Shown one piece after another: positions 10,207 through 19,511 of a stretch of DNA of 64,000 nucleotides; positions within the stretch are counted from its first letter, which is position 1, and each line of letters begins with the position of its first letter. The position numbers and the translations under genes were made by a program. The DNA lies in the NCBI GenBank assembly GCA_942492715.1, contig CALOFW010000019.1:124001-188000 (forward strand), written 5' to 3'. Below the pieces are notes generated by a model, which was not told where the DNA came from, did no database searches, and was given only the letters and a program-made list of their open reading frames with translations. The DNA comes from Sva-07 sp942492715. GTDB taxonomy: Bacteria; Actinomycetota; Acidimicrobiia; Acidimicrobiales; Ilumatobacteraceae.

Positions 10207-11565
10207 TCAATTCGAGTTCGTGATCTGGTCGAGCACCTGACCGACGCCGTCGTCGCAGCCGCCGCGGTCCTGTGCTTCGAGGTTGAGCCGCAGCAGCGGC
10301 TCGGTGTTGGACGGGCGGAGGTTGAACCACCACGAGCCGCAGTCGACCGTGAGACCGTCGAGGCGGTCCTGGTCGCACGACGCATACAACTCGCTGATGC
10401 GTTCGATGACCGCGAGCGCGTCGTCGACCTCGGTGTTGATCTCCCCGCTCGACACATACCGCTCGTACGGGGCCCGGACCGAGGACAACGGCTGCCCGGA
10501 CCGACCGACCTCCGCCATCACCATCATCGAGGCGATCAGGCCACTGTCGGCGTTGAAGTTCCGGGCGAAGTAGTAGTGCGCCGAGTGCTCACCGCCGAAC
10601 TCGGCACTGGTGTCGGCCATGACCTGCTTGATGAACGAGTGACCGACCTTCGTGCGTACGGGCGTGCCACCGAGTTCGCGAACCACCTCGGGAACCGCCT
10701 TCGAACAGATCAGGTTGTGGAGGATCGTGGCTCCGGGATGCTGGCGCAGCGTGGCCGCCGCGAGGATCGCCGTGGTGGTCGAGCCGCTGAGTCCACTGCC
10801 GGTCTCGTCGACGACGAACACGCGGTCGGCGTCGCCGTCGAACGCGAGTCCGAGATCGAACCCACCCGACACGACGCGGGCGCGCAGGTCGCGCTGGTTG
10901 GCGGGCTGCAACGGATCGGCGGGATGGTTCGGGAACGTCCCGTCGAGCTCCCCGTACATCACCTCGAGTTCCACCTGGGGCAGCCGCTCGAAGACGGCCG
11001 GCACCACGAGCCCACCCATGCCGTTGGCGGTGTCTGCCACCACCTTCATCGGGCCGATCTCGCCGAGGTCGACGAAGCTGACGACGTGATCGGCGAACGC
11101 GCCGAGCAGCTCGCGCTCGGTCCGCCGGCCCGCCGACGCTGCGTGCGCCGGACGGTGGCCGGCGAGCACCCGCTCGGCGACCGCCTTGACGTCGTCGAGG
11201 CCGCTGTCGACACCGATCGGTCGAGCGCCGGCGAGGCAGAGCTTGACGCCGTTGTAGCCGGCCGGGTTGTGGGACGCCGTGAACATCGCGCCCGGCATGT
11301 CGAGCACGCCCGAGGCGTAGTACATGAGATCGGTGGAGGCCAGACCGATGTCGACGACGTCGATGCCCTGTTCCATCACGCCGCGCGAGAACGCGTCGAC
11401 CAGTTCGGGGCCCGACGGGCGCATGTCGCGGGCGATCACCACCTGGTCGGCGGAGACGAACGTGGCGAAGCCGACACCGAGGGCGTATGCGACGTCAGCA
11501 TCGAGCTGATCGGGCACGGTGCCTCGGATGTCGTACGCCTTGACGATCTGGTCGAGGACAGACAT
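10207..11565 (-). CDS. manB: Phosphomannomutase/phosphoglucomutase
   Basis: Cytoplasmic alpha-D-phosphohexomutase that interconverts mannose-6-phosphate and mannose-1-phosphate (possibly also the glucose pair). The 452-residue protein has all four family landmarks: KAYDIRG at the N-terminus, the phosphoserine loop TASHNPAGYNGVK, the metal-binding loop FDGDADR, and the sugar-phosphate loop RPSNTEPLLRL near the C-terminus. The product would feed a mannose-1-phosphate guanylyltransferase such as the one at 28637-29635 and then the gmd/fcl pathway. A TAGCCT box lies nine bases before the ATG, suggesting its own leaderless promoter even though the membrane-protein gene upstream is only 12 bp away. 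Confidence 0.93.
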   Translation of the reverse strand: MSVLDQIVKAYDIRGTVPDQLDADVAYALGVGFATFVSADQVVIARDMRPSGPELVDAFSRGVMEQGIDVVDIGLASTDLMYYASGVLDMPGAMFTASHNPAGYNGVKLCLAGARPIGVDSGLDDVKAVAERVLAGHRPAHAASAGRRTERELLGAFADHVVSFVDLGEIGPMKVVADTANGMGGLVVPAVFERLPQVELEVMYGELDGTFPNHPADPLQPANQRDLRARVVSGGFDLGLAFDGDADRVFVVDETGSGLSGSTTTAILAAATLRQHPGATILHNLICSKAVPEVVRELGGTPVRTKVGHSFIKQVMADTSAEFGGEHSAHYYFARNFNADSGLIASMMVMAEVGRSGQPLSSVRAPYERYVSSGEINTEVDDALAVIERISELYASCDQDRLDGLTVDCGSWWFNLRPSNTEPLLRLNLEAQDRGGCDDGVGQVLDQITNSN

Positions 11566-11577
11566 GAACCGGCCAGG

Positions 11578-14355
11578 CTATCGGTCAGTCGGCCGAGCGA
11601 CCGGCGGTTGGAGATCTGCGGGCCTGAACGCGTCGGGCCCGTCACGTTCGGGTACCGGCACCGGCTCGGCCGGCTCGGGTTCCGGCGCAACCTCCGGTGC
11701 GGTCGTGGCGTCGGTCCCGGCGAGCGCTGGTGCGGCCCACGACGGGCGGTCGCTGTCGTAGCGGACGTCGCCACGGCGACGCCAGTAGAAGCAGAGTGCG
11801 ACACCGAGGAACGTCAGCCCGTAGAAGAACCAGTCGAGTGGCGTCTTCGAGTAGCTGAGCGTGACCTGGTTGCTCGTCGGGACCACCACCATGAAGTTCG
11901 GTGCGACACGGTACGGACCCTCGGCGCCATCGACCTTCCAGGTCGGGAAGTAGCTCACCCGGACCAGGACCGGCACGCCGACCTCGTCGACCTCGAAACT
12001 GATCTTCTGGTCCTCGATCACCACGTCGGACACCTCGACGGGATCGAGCGCGACCGTGTCGATCGCCTCGGCGGGCACGACGTAGTCGACGCTGCGGCTG
12101 CGGTCACCGGGCTCACCGACCCGGGCATCGAGATCGATCTCGACGGGAACCCGCTGCCAGTCGGCGGGGCCGTCGTCGGCGGGAATCGCCGGCCAGTCCT
12201 CCCGGCGCTGGAACCAACTCGTGCCGACTTCGAGGTTGCGTTCGCGTTGGTCGCCGCCACGTTCCTCGACGACGACGGGCTGCACCGTCAGCGCCTCGAC
12301 GATGCTCGCTGCCGTCAATTCGTAGATCTCCCACGGACCGACGACGTCGACCAATTCGAGATCCGGCTGCTGACGGGCCTCGACCTTCGCCTCCTCGGTG
12401 CGGACCATCAGGTAGCGCACACCGAGATCGTGCATGTGCTGGACGCCGACGGTTGCGTCGTTGTTGACGTAACGGAGCTGCCGGACCGGGTTCGAGGAAC
12501 TCTCCGACATCGCCGCTGCCGTGAGGAAATGGTAGGGCGTGGTCCCCGAGGCCTCGAAGAACAACCCCTCCATCGAGGCGATGCAGCCATCGGTCCAGTG
12601 CGGCAGCAACATCAGCGCCATCGTGGTGCCGTACTCGCCGTTGGCGCTGTTGTTCTCCCAGAGTGCTCGGCCGCATCCGCGTTCGTCGCCGATGTCGCCC
12701 ATCGTGGTGACGAGTTCGTTGTACTCGGGATACTTGGGCCGCCCCTCGTAGCCGAGCATGTTGTAGCGGGTCCAACCGTCCGCGACCGCTCGACCCGACT
12801 CGGGTCCCTTGCGGAACGGTCCCCAGGCGTACACCGACGAGTCGCCGTCGGACGCGCGCCCGTCGAACGGCAGGGTCTCGTACATCCATCCGAACACGGT
12901 GAGGCACGAGAGCGTGATGATGCCGGCGGCGACCGCGCCTTCGTACGTCGACAGCTCGGTGGACGCTCGTCGGTCCTTGGCAGCGTTGACGATCCAGGTG
13001 ATCAGTTCGAGCGCCCCGATCACCATCAGGAGGTAGCGCGTGAGGTAGACGAACGGCAGCAGCCTCGGATTCCACAGCAACCCGATGCCCGGCAGGCTGT
13101 CGCGGGTGAGATAGACGAGCGCCACGAAGGTGAGGCTCGTCAGGCCGATCGCCGTACCGGTGAGGTTCCGCCGGAGCACCATCGCCACGAACCCGATGAC
13201 GGCGAGCGCCGTGATGATGAAGTCGAGCGGCGCGGCCAACGGGAAGAACATGTCCCAGAACGAGTCGTTGGCACCTTCCGGCCGGAAGCCGTACTTCATG
13301 TCGGTCATGAACTCGTGACCGAACAGGAACGGTCCGACCCACCACGCCGACAGCAGCAGCACGGTGATGCCGGTCGTGAGTGCGTACACCGCGCGACGAC
13401 GATCGAGCCACACCAGGCAGAGGATCGTGGCGCTGACGGCGACGAAGATCAGCACGATGCCGTGCGACACGGCAGCGAGCGACAACACGACCGCGGCCCA
13501 GACGCGGAACCGGCCGGTTCGCAGCCCGTTGGCGAGCAGGCCGAGACCGAGCACGGCGAGCGTCAACGCGATCGAGAACGAGTACTCCCCCGCCATCGTC
13601 GACTTCACGTTGCCGCCGTAGATCGAGAAGCTCTCGTCGAGCAGGAAACACAGCGACGCGACGGCGAACAGCTCCGGGATCGGGTGTCGGAAGTTCGCGA
13701 GACGACCGAACGCCCAGCATGCGAGTGGGAACAGCACGAGCCCCGACACCGCGACGAGCTTGAACGCCACGCCGTAGGGCAGGACGATGTCGAGCGCGAC
13801 GATCGCGAGCGCGGGGATCACCATGTAGAAGCGGTACAACGGGAGCCCGCCGTACCAGTCCATCGTCCATCCGGACAGCTGGAAGTTCGGCAGGAAGTGG
13901 TCGCGGAGAAAGGCGGGCGCCCACACGTGTGCGCCCATGTCGCCACCGGTCGGCGTGGTGCGGTCGAACACGAGATCGCTGCTCGGCGACAACGGGTTCA
14001 GGTGGACCACCAGCATCATCACCACCGTCGTGGTCACCAGGATCGCCGAGGTCACCAACACCTGGACGATGCGCTGATTGGTCCACGGCCGCCGCCACCA
14101 TGCCACCGGGCGGCGGAACACCCGATGCACCACCCGCGACCCGACGCCGCCCGGAACCGTCGCATCCTCGGCTCCGGCATCGTCGCTCGACGAATACGGA
14201 CCGACGTCGCCATCACGATCGAACCCGCCATCGGGATCGATGTCGGGGGCAGCGGTGATCACGGTCCGGTCGAACTCGCGATCGAACCAGGCGCCGAAGT
14301 CCTCGTCGTCGGCACCGTCGCCGGGCACGGCAGGGTCACGGACGTCGTCACTCAC
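11578..14355 (-). CDS. Large polytopic membrane protein, 6-PTPS-related/GT-C-like
   Basis: 925-residue integral membrane protein. After a hydrophilic, acidic N-terminus of about 110 residues come roughly a dozen helices, starting with one near residue 115, followed by an extracytoplasmic loop with GGDMGAHVWAP and WYGGLPLYRFYM. That loop pattern is typical of the membrane family known as 6-pyruvoyl-tetrahydropterin-synthase-related (PF10131), which has the layout of GT-C glycosyltransferases. A large soluble domain and a final helix follow. The GTG start at 14355 is preceded by GGAGG at seven bases, which decides it. Neighbouring manB suggests a polyprenyl-sugar-dependent transferase role, but that is inference. 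Confidence 0.75.
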   Translation of the reverse strand: MSDDVRDPAVPGDGADDEDFGAWFDREFDRTVITAAPDIDPDGGFDRDGDVGPYSSSDDAGAEDATVPGGVGSRVVHRVFRRPVAWWRRPWTNQRIVQVLVTSAILVTTTVVMMLVVHLNPLSPSSDLVFDRTTPTGGDMGAHVWAPAFLRDHFLPNFQLSGWTMDWYGGLPLYRFYMVIPALAIVALDIVLPYGVAFKLVAVSGLVLFPLACWAFGRLANFRHPIPELFAVASLCFLLDESFSIYGGNVKSTMAGEYSFSIALTLAVLGLGLLANGLRTGRFRVWAAVVLSLAAVSHGIVLIFVAVSATILCLVWLDRRRAVYALTTGITVLLLSAWWVGPFLFGHEFMTDMKYGFRPEGANDSFWDMFFPLAAPLDFIITALAVIGFVAMVLRRNLTGTAIGLTSLTFVALVYLTRDSLPGIGLLWNPRLLPFVYLTRYLLMVIGALELITWIVNAAKDRRASTELSTYEGAVAAGIITLSCLTVFGWMYETLPFDGRASDGDSSVYAWGPFRKGPESGRAVADGWTRYNMLGYEGRPKYPEYNELVTTMGDIGDERGCGRALWENNSANGEYGTTMALMLLPHWTDGCIASMEGLFFEASGTTPYHFLTAAAMSESSSNPVRQLRYVNNDATVGVQHMHDLGVRYLMVRTEEAKVEARQQPDLELVDVVGPWEIYELTAASIVEALTVQPVVVEERGGDQRERNLEVGTSWFQRREDWPAIPADDGPADWQRVPVEIDLDARVGEPGDRSRSVDYVVPAEAIDTVALDPVEVSDVVIEDQKISFEVDEVGVPVLVRVSYFPTWKVDGAEGPYRVAPNFMVVVPTSNQVTLSYSKTPLDWFFYGLTFLGVALCFYWRRRGDVRYDSDRPSWAAPALAGTDATTAPEVAPEPEPAEPVPVPERDGPDAFRPADLQPPVARPTDR

Positions 14356-14424
14356 CGTCCGTCCTCCGTGGAAGCGCCGCTCGCATGGTCGCCCATCATG
14401 GCAAAGCCGACCCGTCCGCACCCG

Positions 14425-15171
14425 TCACAGTGCCAGCAACAGACCGGTCGCATTGAAGCCGGCATGGATCATGATCGCCGGTCCGAGTCGGCCGCTGCGC
14501 AGGGCAGCGAATCCGAAGACGAGACCGATCACGAACAGACCCGGGATCTCGATCGGCCGGAAGTGCGCCACCGCGAAGACGAGCGCGACCGCCACCAGGA
14601 CGGCACCGTCGTTGAAGCGGGAGGCGAGCGAACGCTGCAGGAGCCCCCGGTAGAAGAGTTCCTCGACCACCGGCGCCCCGACCACCACCAACAGCACCAG
14701 CAACAGCGTCGACGATCCACTGGCACGGTCGACGAGTTCGCGTGCGTTCTCGTTGAGACGGTCGTCGTTGAACGTTCCCGGCCAGATCGCCTCGAGCGGG
14801 AGGTAGACCAGCCGGATCAGCACCAGGTTGCCGAGCACACCGACACCGAGCCCCAGCACGTCGACCCATCGGAACCTCACTCCGTAGTCGGCGACCATGC
14901 TCGCCGAACCCGCCCGCTGCGAGGTCATCCACATGGCGACGAGGTACGTGGTCCACGCCCCCAGCAGCGCGATGACGGTGACGGAGAATTGCGGATCGAC
15001 ACTCGAATCGGATCCGTGCAGGACGGCGACCACGATCGAGGCGACGATCTGAGCGACCAGCCACGCCCCGAAGAACACGGTCGCCGCGGTCTGCGCGTCG
15101 ATCGGCCGCGGGGCCGCAGACGGCAGGAAACCGCCGGGCAGTGAGGCGCCGCTGCGCGCCGATTCGACCAC
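14425..15171 (-). CDS. CPBP family intramembrane metalloprotease
   Basis: 248-residue membrane protein of the CAAX protease/bacteriocin-processing (CPBP, Abi) family. The family motifs are in order: EELFYRGLLQR (paired Glu and Arg), the His in VFAVAHF, and HAGFNATG at the C-terminus. Six to eight hydrophobic segments are visible. Members cleave or process membrane-associated peptides; several act in surface display or regulation. GTG at 15171 has TAGGGT six bases upstream and no Shine-Dalgarno, so a leaderless start is likely. The next gene downstream on the same strand begins 69 bp away. Confidence 0.9.
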   Translation of the reverse strand: MVESARSGASLPGGFLPSAAPRPIDAQTAATVFFGAWLVAQIVASIVVAVLHGSDSSVDPQFSVTVIALLGAWTTYLVAMWMTSQRAGSASMVADYGVRFRWVDVLGLGVGVLGNLVLIRLVYLPLEAIWPGTFNDDRLNENARELVDRASGSSTLLLVLLVVVGAPVVEELFYRGLLQRSLASRFNDGAVLVAVALVFAVAHFRPIEIPGLFVIGLVFGFAALRSGRLGPAIMIHAGFNATGLLLAL

Positions 15172-15207
15172 GCTGCGACCCTAGCGTCGGCCGAGATCAG
15201 ACGGCGT

Positions 15208-15459
15208 TCAGACCGCGATCAGGGCGTGATGACCGAATCGGCGGTCGTCGAGAGCCCATCCGGCCGGCACCGACAGCCGGGCAGCATGGCGTTCGCACAG
15301 GTCGTAGGCGTGCGGATCCCGCTCGGCCGACAGGTGGTCGAGCCAGACCTGCGATCGACCGTAGTGGTACGTCAAGGTGACGGCGGCCGACTCGGAGCAG
15401 CCCGACCGCGAACACAACCTGCCGTGCGCTCCCACTCCCGATCTGCCCGCAACGAACAT
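15208..15459 (-). CDS. DUF3499 family protein
   Basis: Small soluble protein of 83 residues found widely in actinobacteria and of unknown function. Family hallmarks are visible: a cysteine pair in CSRSGC, AVTLTYHYGRS, the segment PHAYDLCERHAARL and PAGW near the C-terminus. The spaced Cys and His residues could bind zinc. ATG 15459 is chosen because the protein then has family length and TAGCGT lies eight bases upstream. It is divergent from ftsH with 95 bp between the start codons. Confidence 0.85.
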   Translation of the reverse strand: MFVAGRSGVGAHGRLCSRSGCSESAAVTLTYHYGRSQVWLDHLSAERDPHAYDLCERHAARLSVPAGWALDDRRFGHHALIAV

Positions 15460-15554
15460 GGTGCACAACGCTAGATCGGACGTCGCGACCGCTGGTGGAT
15501 ACCCAAACCGCGCACGACCTGGCATCGGCCGGGAACACGCGTAGCATTGAGCGA
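15460..15554. promoter_or_regulatory. Divergent promoter region, DUF3499 gene and ftsH
   Basis: TAGCGT (minus strand, 15468-15473) ends eight bases before the DUF3499 ATG. TAGCAT (plus strand, 15542-15547) ends seven bases before the ftsH ATG. Neither gene has a clear Shine-Dalgarno, so both mRNAs may start at or next to the initiation codon. Confidence 0.5.
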
Positions 15555-17531
15555 ATGAACAACCTGCCTCCTCCCCCTCCGCCCCCGCCCCCGGGGCGCG
15601 GGCGCGGGCAGCAACGACCGGACGACCGCGGCGCTGATCGCAAGCACAAGGGTTCCGACCTGAAGCCCGACGGCACGCCGACGGGCAAGGGGCCCGGAAG
15701 TTGGCCCCGGTGGACCATCTGGGTGCTGATCGGCGTCCTCGCGGCTGCGTTCCTCGTACCGAGCCTGTGGCCGAGCAACGACGGTGAGACCCTCGAGTAC
15801 TCCGAGTGGCGCACCCAGGTGATCGAGGGCAACATCGCCACTGCGGAGATCAACACCGGTTCCGGCAAGATCACCGGCGAGTTCGCCAACGGCGACAAGT
15901 ACACCACCTCGGGTGGCGGCGAACGCGGGGTGTCCGAAGCCGACGAACAAGTGCTGATCGAGCAGAACGTGCAGTACAAGTTCATCCCGCCGAGCAACAA
16001 CTGGCTGCTCGGCGTGCTGTCGATCTTCCTGCCCGTGATGCTGATCATCGGCTTCTTCGTGTGGATGCAGCGGCGTGCGCAGGGCCAGATGGGCGGCGTG
16101 ATGTCGATCGGCAAGAGCAAGGCCAAGAGCTACGACCTCGACAAGCCGACGACCACGTTCGACGACATCGCCGGCTACGCCGGGGTGAAGCAGGAGATCA
16201 CCGAGGTGGTCGACTTCCTGCGGATGCCCGAGCGCTTCCGCGAGATCGGCGCCCGCGTCCCCAAGGGCATCCTCCTCGTCGGTCCCCCCGGTACCGGCAA
16301 GACCCTGTTCGCCCGAGCGGTCGCCGGTGAGGCCGGCGTCGGCTTCCTCAGCGTGACCGGTTCGGACTTCATGGAGATGTTCGTCGGCGTCGGCGCCAGC
16401 CGCGTCCGCGACCTGTTCCAGCAGGCCCGCCGCATGGGCAAGGCGATCATCTTCGTCGACGAGATCGACTCGATCGGGCGCAAGCGCGGCGCCGGCCTCG
16501 GCGGCGGCCACGACGAGCGTGAGCAGACGCTCAACCAGATGCTGGCGGAGATGGACGGTTTCGAGCCGTCGGAGGGCATCGTCATCATGGCGGCCACCAA
16601 CCGCCCCGACATCCTCGACCCGGCGCTGCTGCGTCCGGGACGGTTCGACCGCCAGATCGTCGTGCCGTTGCCCGAGTCGAGCGAGCGCAAGGCGATCCTC
16701 GAGGTGCACAGCCGCGACAAGCGCATGAGCCCGGACGTCGACATGGAGACGATGGCTGCGGCCACGCCCGGCATGTCGGGTGCAGATCTCGCCAACCTGG
16801 TCAACGAAGCGGCCCTGGTCGCCGTGCGCCGGGGTTCCAAGGAGATCGAGCGGATCGACTTCGAGAACGCCCGTGACCGCGTGGTGCTCGGAGCGCAGCG
16901 CGAATCGATGATCCTGTCAGCCGAGGAGAAGAAGGCCACCGCCTACCACGAGGGTGGGCATGCATTGCTGGCCACCGTGCTCCCCCACGGCGACCCGCTG
17001 CACAAGGTGACGATCCTGCCGCGGGGCATGGCGCTCGGTGTCACCTGGTCGCTCCCGCAGGAGCGTCACACCTACTCCAAGGAGTACTTCGAGGACACGA
17101 TCTGCAAGGCGATGGGCGGACGCGTCGCCGAGATGATCGTGTTCGGTCACCTCAACTCGGGCGCTGCGAACGACCTCGAGCAGGCCACCGGGATCGCTCG
17201 TCGCATGGTTCGGGAGTGGGGCATGTCGGAGCGGGTGGGGCCCATGGCCTGGAGCAGCCAGCAGGCGGTCTTCCTGGGAGAAGACCTGATGTCATCACAG
17301 CGCGAGTATTCCGACGACACGGCGAAGCTGCTCGACGAGGAGATCTCGCGGATCCTCACGTCGCAGGAGAGCCGGGCCCGTGAGATCCTGTCGCGGCACC
17401 GCCGAGGCCTGCAGCTGATCGCCGAGGCGTTGCTCGAACGCGAGACGATCGACGGACCCGACGTCGCCAAGCTCATCCAGCAGGGGATGGCCGAGTCGGG
17501 TCAGCCCGCCGAGGACATCATCGCCAACTGA
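15555..17531 (+). CDS. ftsH: ATP-dependent zinc metalloprotease FtsH
   Basis: Membrane-anchored hexameric AAA+ protease that degrades misfolded membrane proteins and some regulators. From ATG 15555 the protein has 658 residues. It opens with a run of nine prolines after MNNL, then a basic linker, one helix near residue 55, an extracytoplasmic domain and a second helix near residue 155. Walker A (GPPGTGKT) is near residue 243, with Walker B (IIFVDEID) and the SRH motif (RPGRFDRQI) following. The zinc site reads HEGGH near residue 465 where HEAGH is usual; the HExxH residues are intact. A longer start at 15495 would overlap the divergent promoter region. Confidence 0.97.
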   Translation: MNNLPPPPPPPPPGRGRGQQRPDDRGADRKHKGSDLKPDGTPTGKGPGSWPRWTIWVLIGVLAAAFLVPSLWPSNDGETLEYSEWRTQVIEGNIATAEINTGSGKITGEFANGDKYTTSGGGERGVSEADEQVLIEQNVQYKFIPPSNNWLLGVLSIFLPVMLIIGFFVWMQRRAQGQMGGVMSIGKSKAKSYDLDKPTTTFDDIAGYAGVKQEITEVVDFLRMPERFREIGARVPKGILLVGPPGTGKTLFARAVAGEAGVGFLSVTGSDFMEMFVGVGASRVRDLFQQARRMGKAIIFVDEIDSIGRKRGAGLGGGHDEREQTLNQMLAEMDGFEPSEGIVIMAATNRPDILDPALLRPGRFDRQIVVPLPESSERKAILEVHSRDKRMSPDVDMETMAAATPGMSGADLANLVNEAALVAVRRGSKEIERIDFENARDRVVLGAQRESMILSAEEKKATAYHEGGHALLATVLPHGDPLHKVTILPRGMALGVTWSLPQERHTYSKEYFEDTICKAMGGRVAEMIVFGHLNSGAANDLEQATGIARRMVREWGMSERVGPMAWSSQQAVFLGEDLMSSQREYSDDTAKLLDEEISRILTSQESRAREILSRHRRGLQLIAEALLERETIDGPDVAKLIQQGMAESGQPAEDIIAN

Positions 17532-17555
17532 ACCGGCCGGACAGTCGCCGGCGGA

Positions 17556-18032
17556 TCATCCGGCCGACGTGTCCGGGGTCTCGGTTCGCTGGCACGATCC
17601 ACCACCGGGCGTCGAGCCGGGCTCGCGAGCCTCGGCAACGGCCGCCCACAGGTCGGTCGCAGTCATCGGGCCGAGAAAGGTGGCCACGGCGACACCGTCG
17701 GCGTCCGCCACCACGGTGGTCGGCACGGCGTCGATCGAGTACCGCTCGTGCACGTCCCGACCTGCGGCGTACTCGACCTCGACCACGGCGACGTCGTCGC
17801 TGTCGAGGACCCGCGCCTTGTCGAGCACGCTGTGACACACCGAACAGGTCGCCGAGGTGAACACGGCGACCAGCCAGGGGGTGTCGGGGCGATCGAAGTC
17901 CTGGCGGTCGAGTTGCGTCGGCACGGTGTAGCGACGCTGGGTCGGGGCGTCGGGGGTCCGGCGTCGACGGGCCACGACCGCCACCACGGCCACGACCGCC
18001 ACGATCACGAGCGCGACGAGCAGACGTTCCAC
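17556..18032 (-). CDS. Membrane-anchored thioredoxin-family protein
   Basis: 158-residue protein with one N-terminal helix (LLVALVIVAVVAVVAVV) followed by Arg residues and a thioredoxin fold. The active-site motif is CSVC in FTSATCSVCHSVLDK, and the cis-proline loop is DAVPTTVV. The topology predicts a cytoplasmic or outside-facing domain depending on anchor orientation; the basic stretch after the helix favours a cytoplasmic domain. It may reduce or shuffle disulfides; a specific partner is unknown. TAGCCT lies eight bases before the GTG start. It converges with ftsH 24 bp away. Confidence 0.85.
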   Translation of the reverse strand: MERLLVALVIVAVVAVVAVVARRRRTPDAPTQRRYTVPTQLDRQDFDRPDTPWLVAVFTSATCSVCHSVLDKARVLDSDDVAVVEVEYAAGRDVHERYSIDAVPTTVVADADGVAVATFLGPMTATDLWAAVAEAREPGSTPGGGSCQRTETPDTSAG

Positions 18033-18053
18033 GGCGGTGCAGGCTACCGAGCC

Positions 18054-19511
18054 TCAGCGAGGTGCGAAGGGCAGCGCCCACGACCCGGATCGGCCCTCGC
18101 GCCCCGTTCCGCGCGACAGCGAACGTTCGACGAAGACGCGGGTCGACGAGTCGACGATCAGTTCGCGGTTCAGCACGTCGGGGTCGACGAGGTCGATCGT
18201 GAGCACACCGCCCGGAGCGATCGGGACGTCGGTCAGACTCGGCACCGCCGTCGGTCCGGCGGGCCCGACCGCCTGCACGGTGATCGCCCCCTCGACGTTG
18301 TCGACGTTGTAGACCACGAGCGCTGCGGGTGTCGGTTCGGCGGGTCCGATACCGATGTGCCACCGCGACGCCACGTAGCCGTCCTCGCGGGGTGGGGCGC
18401 CCATCACCACCGACGTCGACACCGAATCGCCGGCGGGCCGGGTGATGATCCGCTCCACCACCACCGACGGCTGGGCGAGGGTCGAGAACACCGACGCATG
18501 GCGGCCCGCAGGCAAGGGAGCACCCTCGGCCGCTTCCGCCGGGTCGAAGATGACGACCTGATTGGCCGGAACGTCGATCGGTGGCGAATCGCCGTAGGTC
18601 GAGTCGAGCGGGAGCCCGAGGAACACCGCATCGACCTGCACATCGGTGTCGGTCGGGTTGTAGATCGCAAACGTCTCGGTGACGCCGTCGGCAACCTCGC
18701 CATCGGCGAACCAGAACTGATCGCGCAGCGCCGGCGCCGCGAGCGTGACGCCGTAGCCGAGGCGTCCCCCACCCAGATAGTGCTGCGCACGTGCCGCCAC
18801 GAGGCGACCCCGCTGGGCCTCGACCGCGACGGCGATCACCGGTTCGTCGCGGGCGCCGAGTTCGGCGATCGGGATCAACCGGACCGACCGGGGCGGCACG
18901 GTGAAGCCCTGGAACGCCGCGGGGGTGGATTCACCGGCGAGCGTGGCGAAGCGGAGGTTGACGCTGGCGGTGTCGTCGTAGGGGTTGGTGAGGATCAGCG
19001 TCTCGACACTGCCGTCGACGGTGAACCCATCGGCGAAGTACCACTCGTCGGAGGTGTCATTGGCGCACGCCGCCACCGAATCGCCCGCCGGATGGAGCGC
19101 TCGCTGTTCGACGAACCCCGATCCACCCTCGATCTCGACGACGACGCTGGCGAACGGCGCGGTCACGAATGCGTCGACGTCGATGGTGGTGCGCGACCAC
19201 GGCTCGACGACGAGCGGCTGCTCGGTCGCGACACCGTCGGGAGTGAGCACGCTGAATCGGCCGACCAGTTGCTCGTCCTCACGGTTGGCGACGACCACCT
19301 CGCCGCCCACGCCCTCCTCACCGCTCGCCGGAACCCCGGGGCAGAACCAGCTCCCGGTGAGCGCCTCGCTGTCGGTGACCGACGGCATCCAGGCGCCGGC
19401 CGGCGCGGTGAAGAATGCGTCCGGTTGCACGACGTCGTCACGGCCGACCGCGACGATGCCGGCCAGGCTCGCCGACACCACGACCACGGCGGGAATCGCC
19501 CGGCGGATCAC
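18054..19511 (-). CDS. DUF5719 family extracytoplasmic protein
   Basis: 485-residue protein with an N-terminal hydrophobic segment (signal or anchor) and then repeated beta-rich modules with phrases such as WYFADGFTVDG and FWFADGEVADG followed by IYNPTDTDV or LTNPYDDT, which are characteristic of DUF5719. In actinobacteria this family typically sits next to a large GT2 glycosyltransferase, as here: its GTG start overlaps the GT2 stop by four bases (GTGA). This tight pairing suggests the two act together at the outer face of the membrane. Biochemical function is unknown. Confidence 0.82.
   Translation of the reverse strand: MIRRAIPAVVVVSASLAGIVAVGRDDVVQPDAFFTAPAGAWMPSVTDSEALTGSWFCPGVPASGEEGVGGEVVVANREDEQLVGRFSVLTPDGVATEQPLVVEPWSRTTIDVDAFVTAPFASVVVEIEGGSGFVEQRALHPAGDSVAACANDTSDEWYFADGFTVDGSVETLILTNPYDDTASVNLRFATLAGESTPAAFQGFTVPPRSVRLIPIAELGARDEPVIAVAVEAQRGRLVAARAQHYLGGGRLGYGVTLAAPALRDQFWFADGEVADGVTETFAIYNPTDTDVQVDAVFLGLPLDSTYGDSPPIDVPANQVVIFDPAEAAEGAPLPAGRHASVFSTLAQPSVVVERIITRPAGDSVSTSVVMGAPPREDGYVASRWHIGIGPAEPTPAALVVYNVDNVEGAITVQAVGPAGPTAVPSLTDVPIAPGGVLTIDLVDPDVLNRELIVDSSTRVFVERSLSRGTGREGRSGSWALPFAPR

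Noticed and set aside
9952..15144. A 1730-codon open frame on the plus strand opposite manB, the GT-C-like gene and the CPBP gene
   Set aside because: Its product is a low-complexity His/Arg/Glu/Asp-rich string with no family motifs, and it runs antisense to several well-supported genes. It reflects third-position GC bias.
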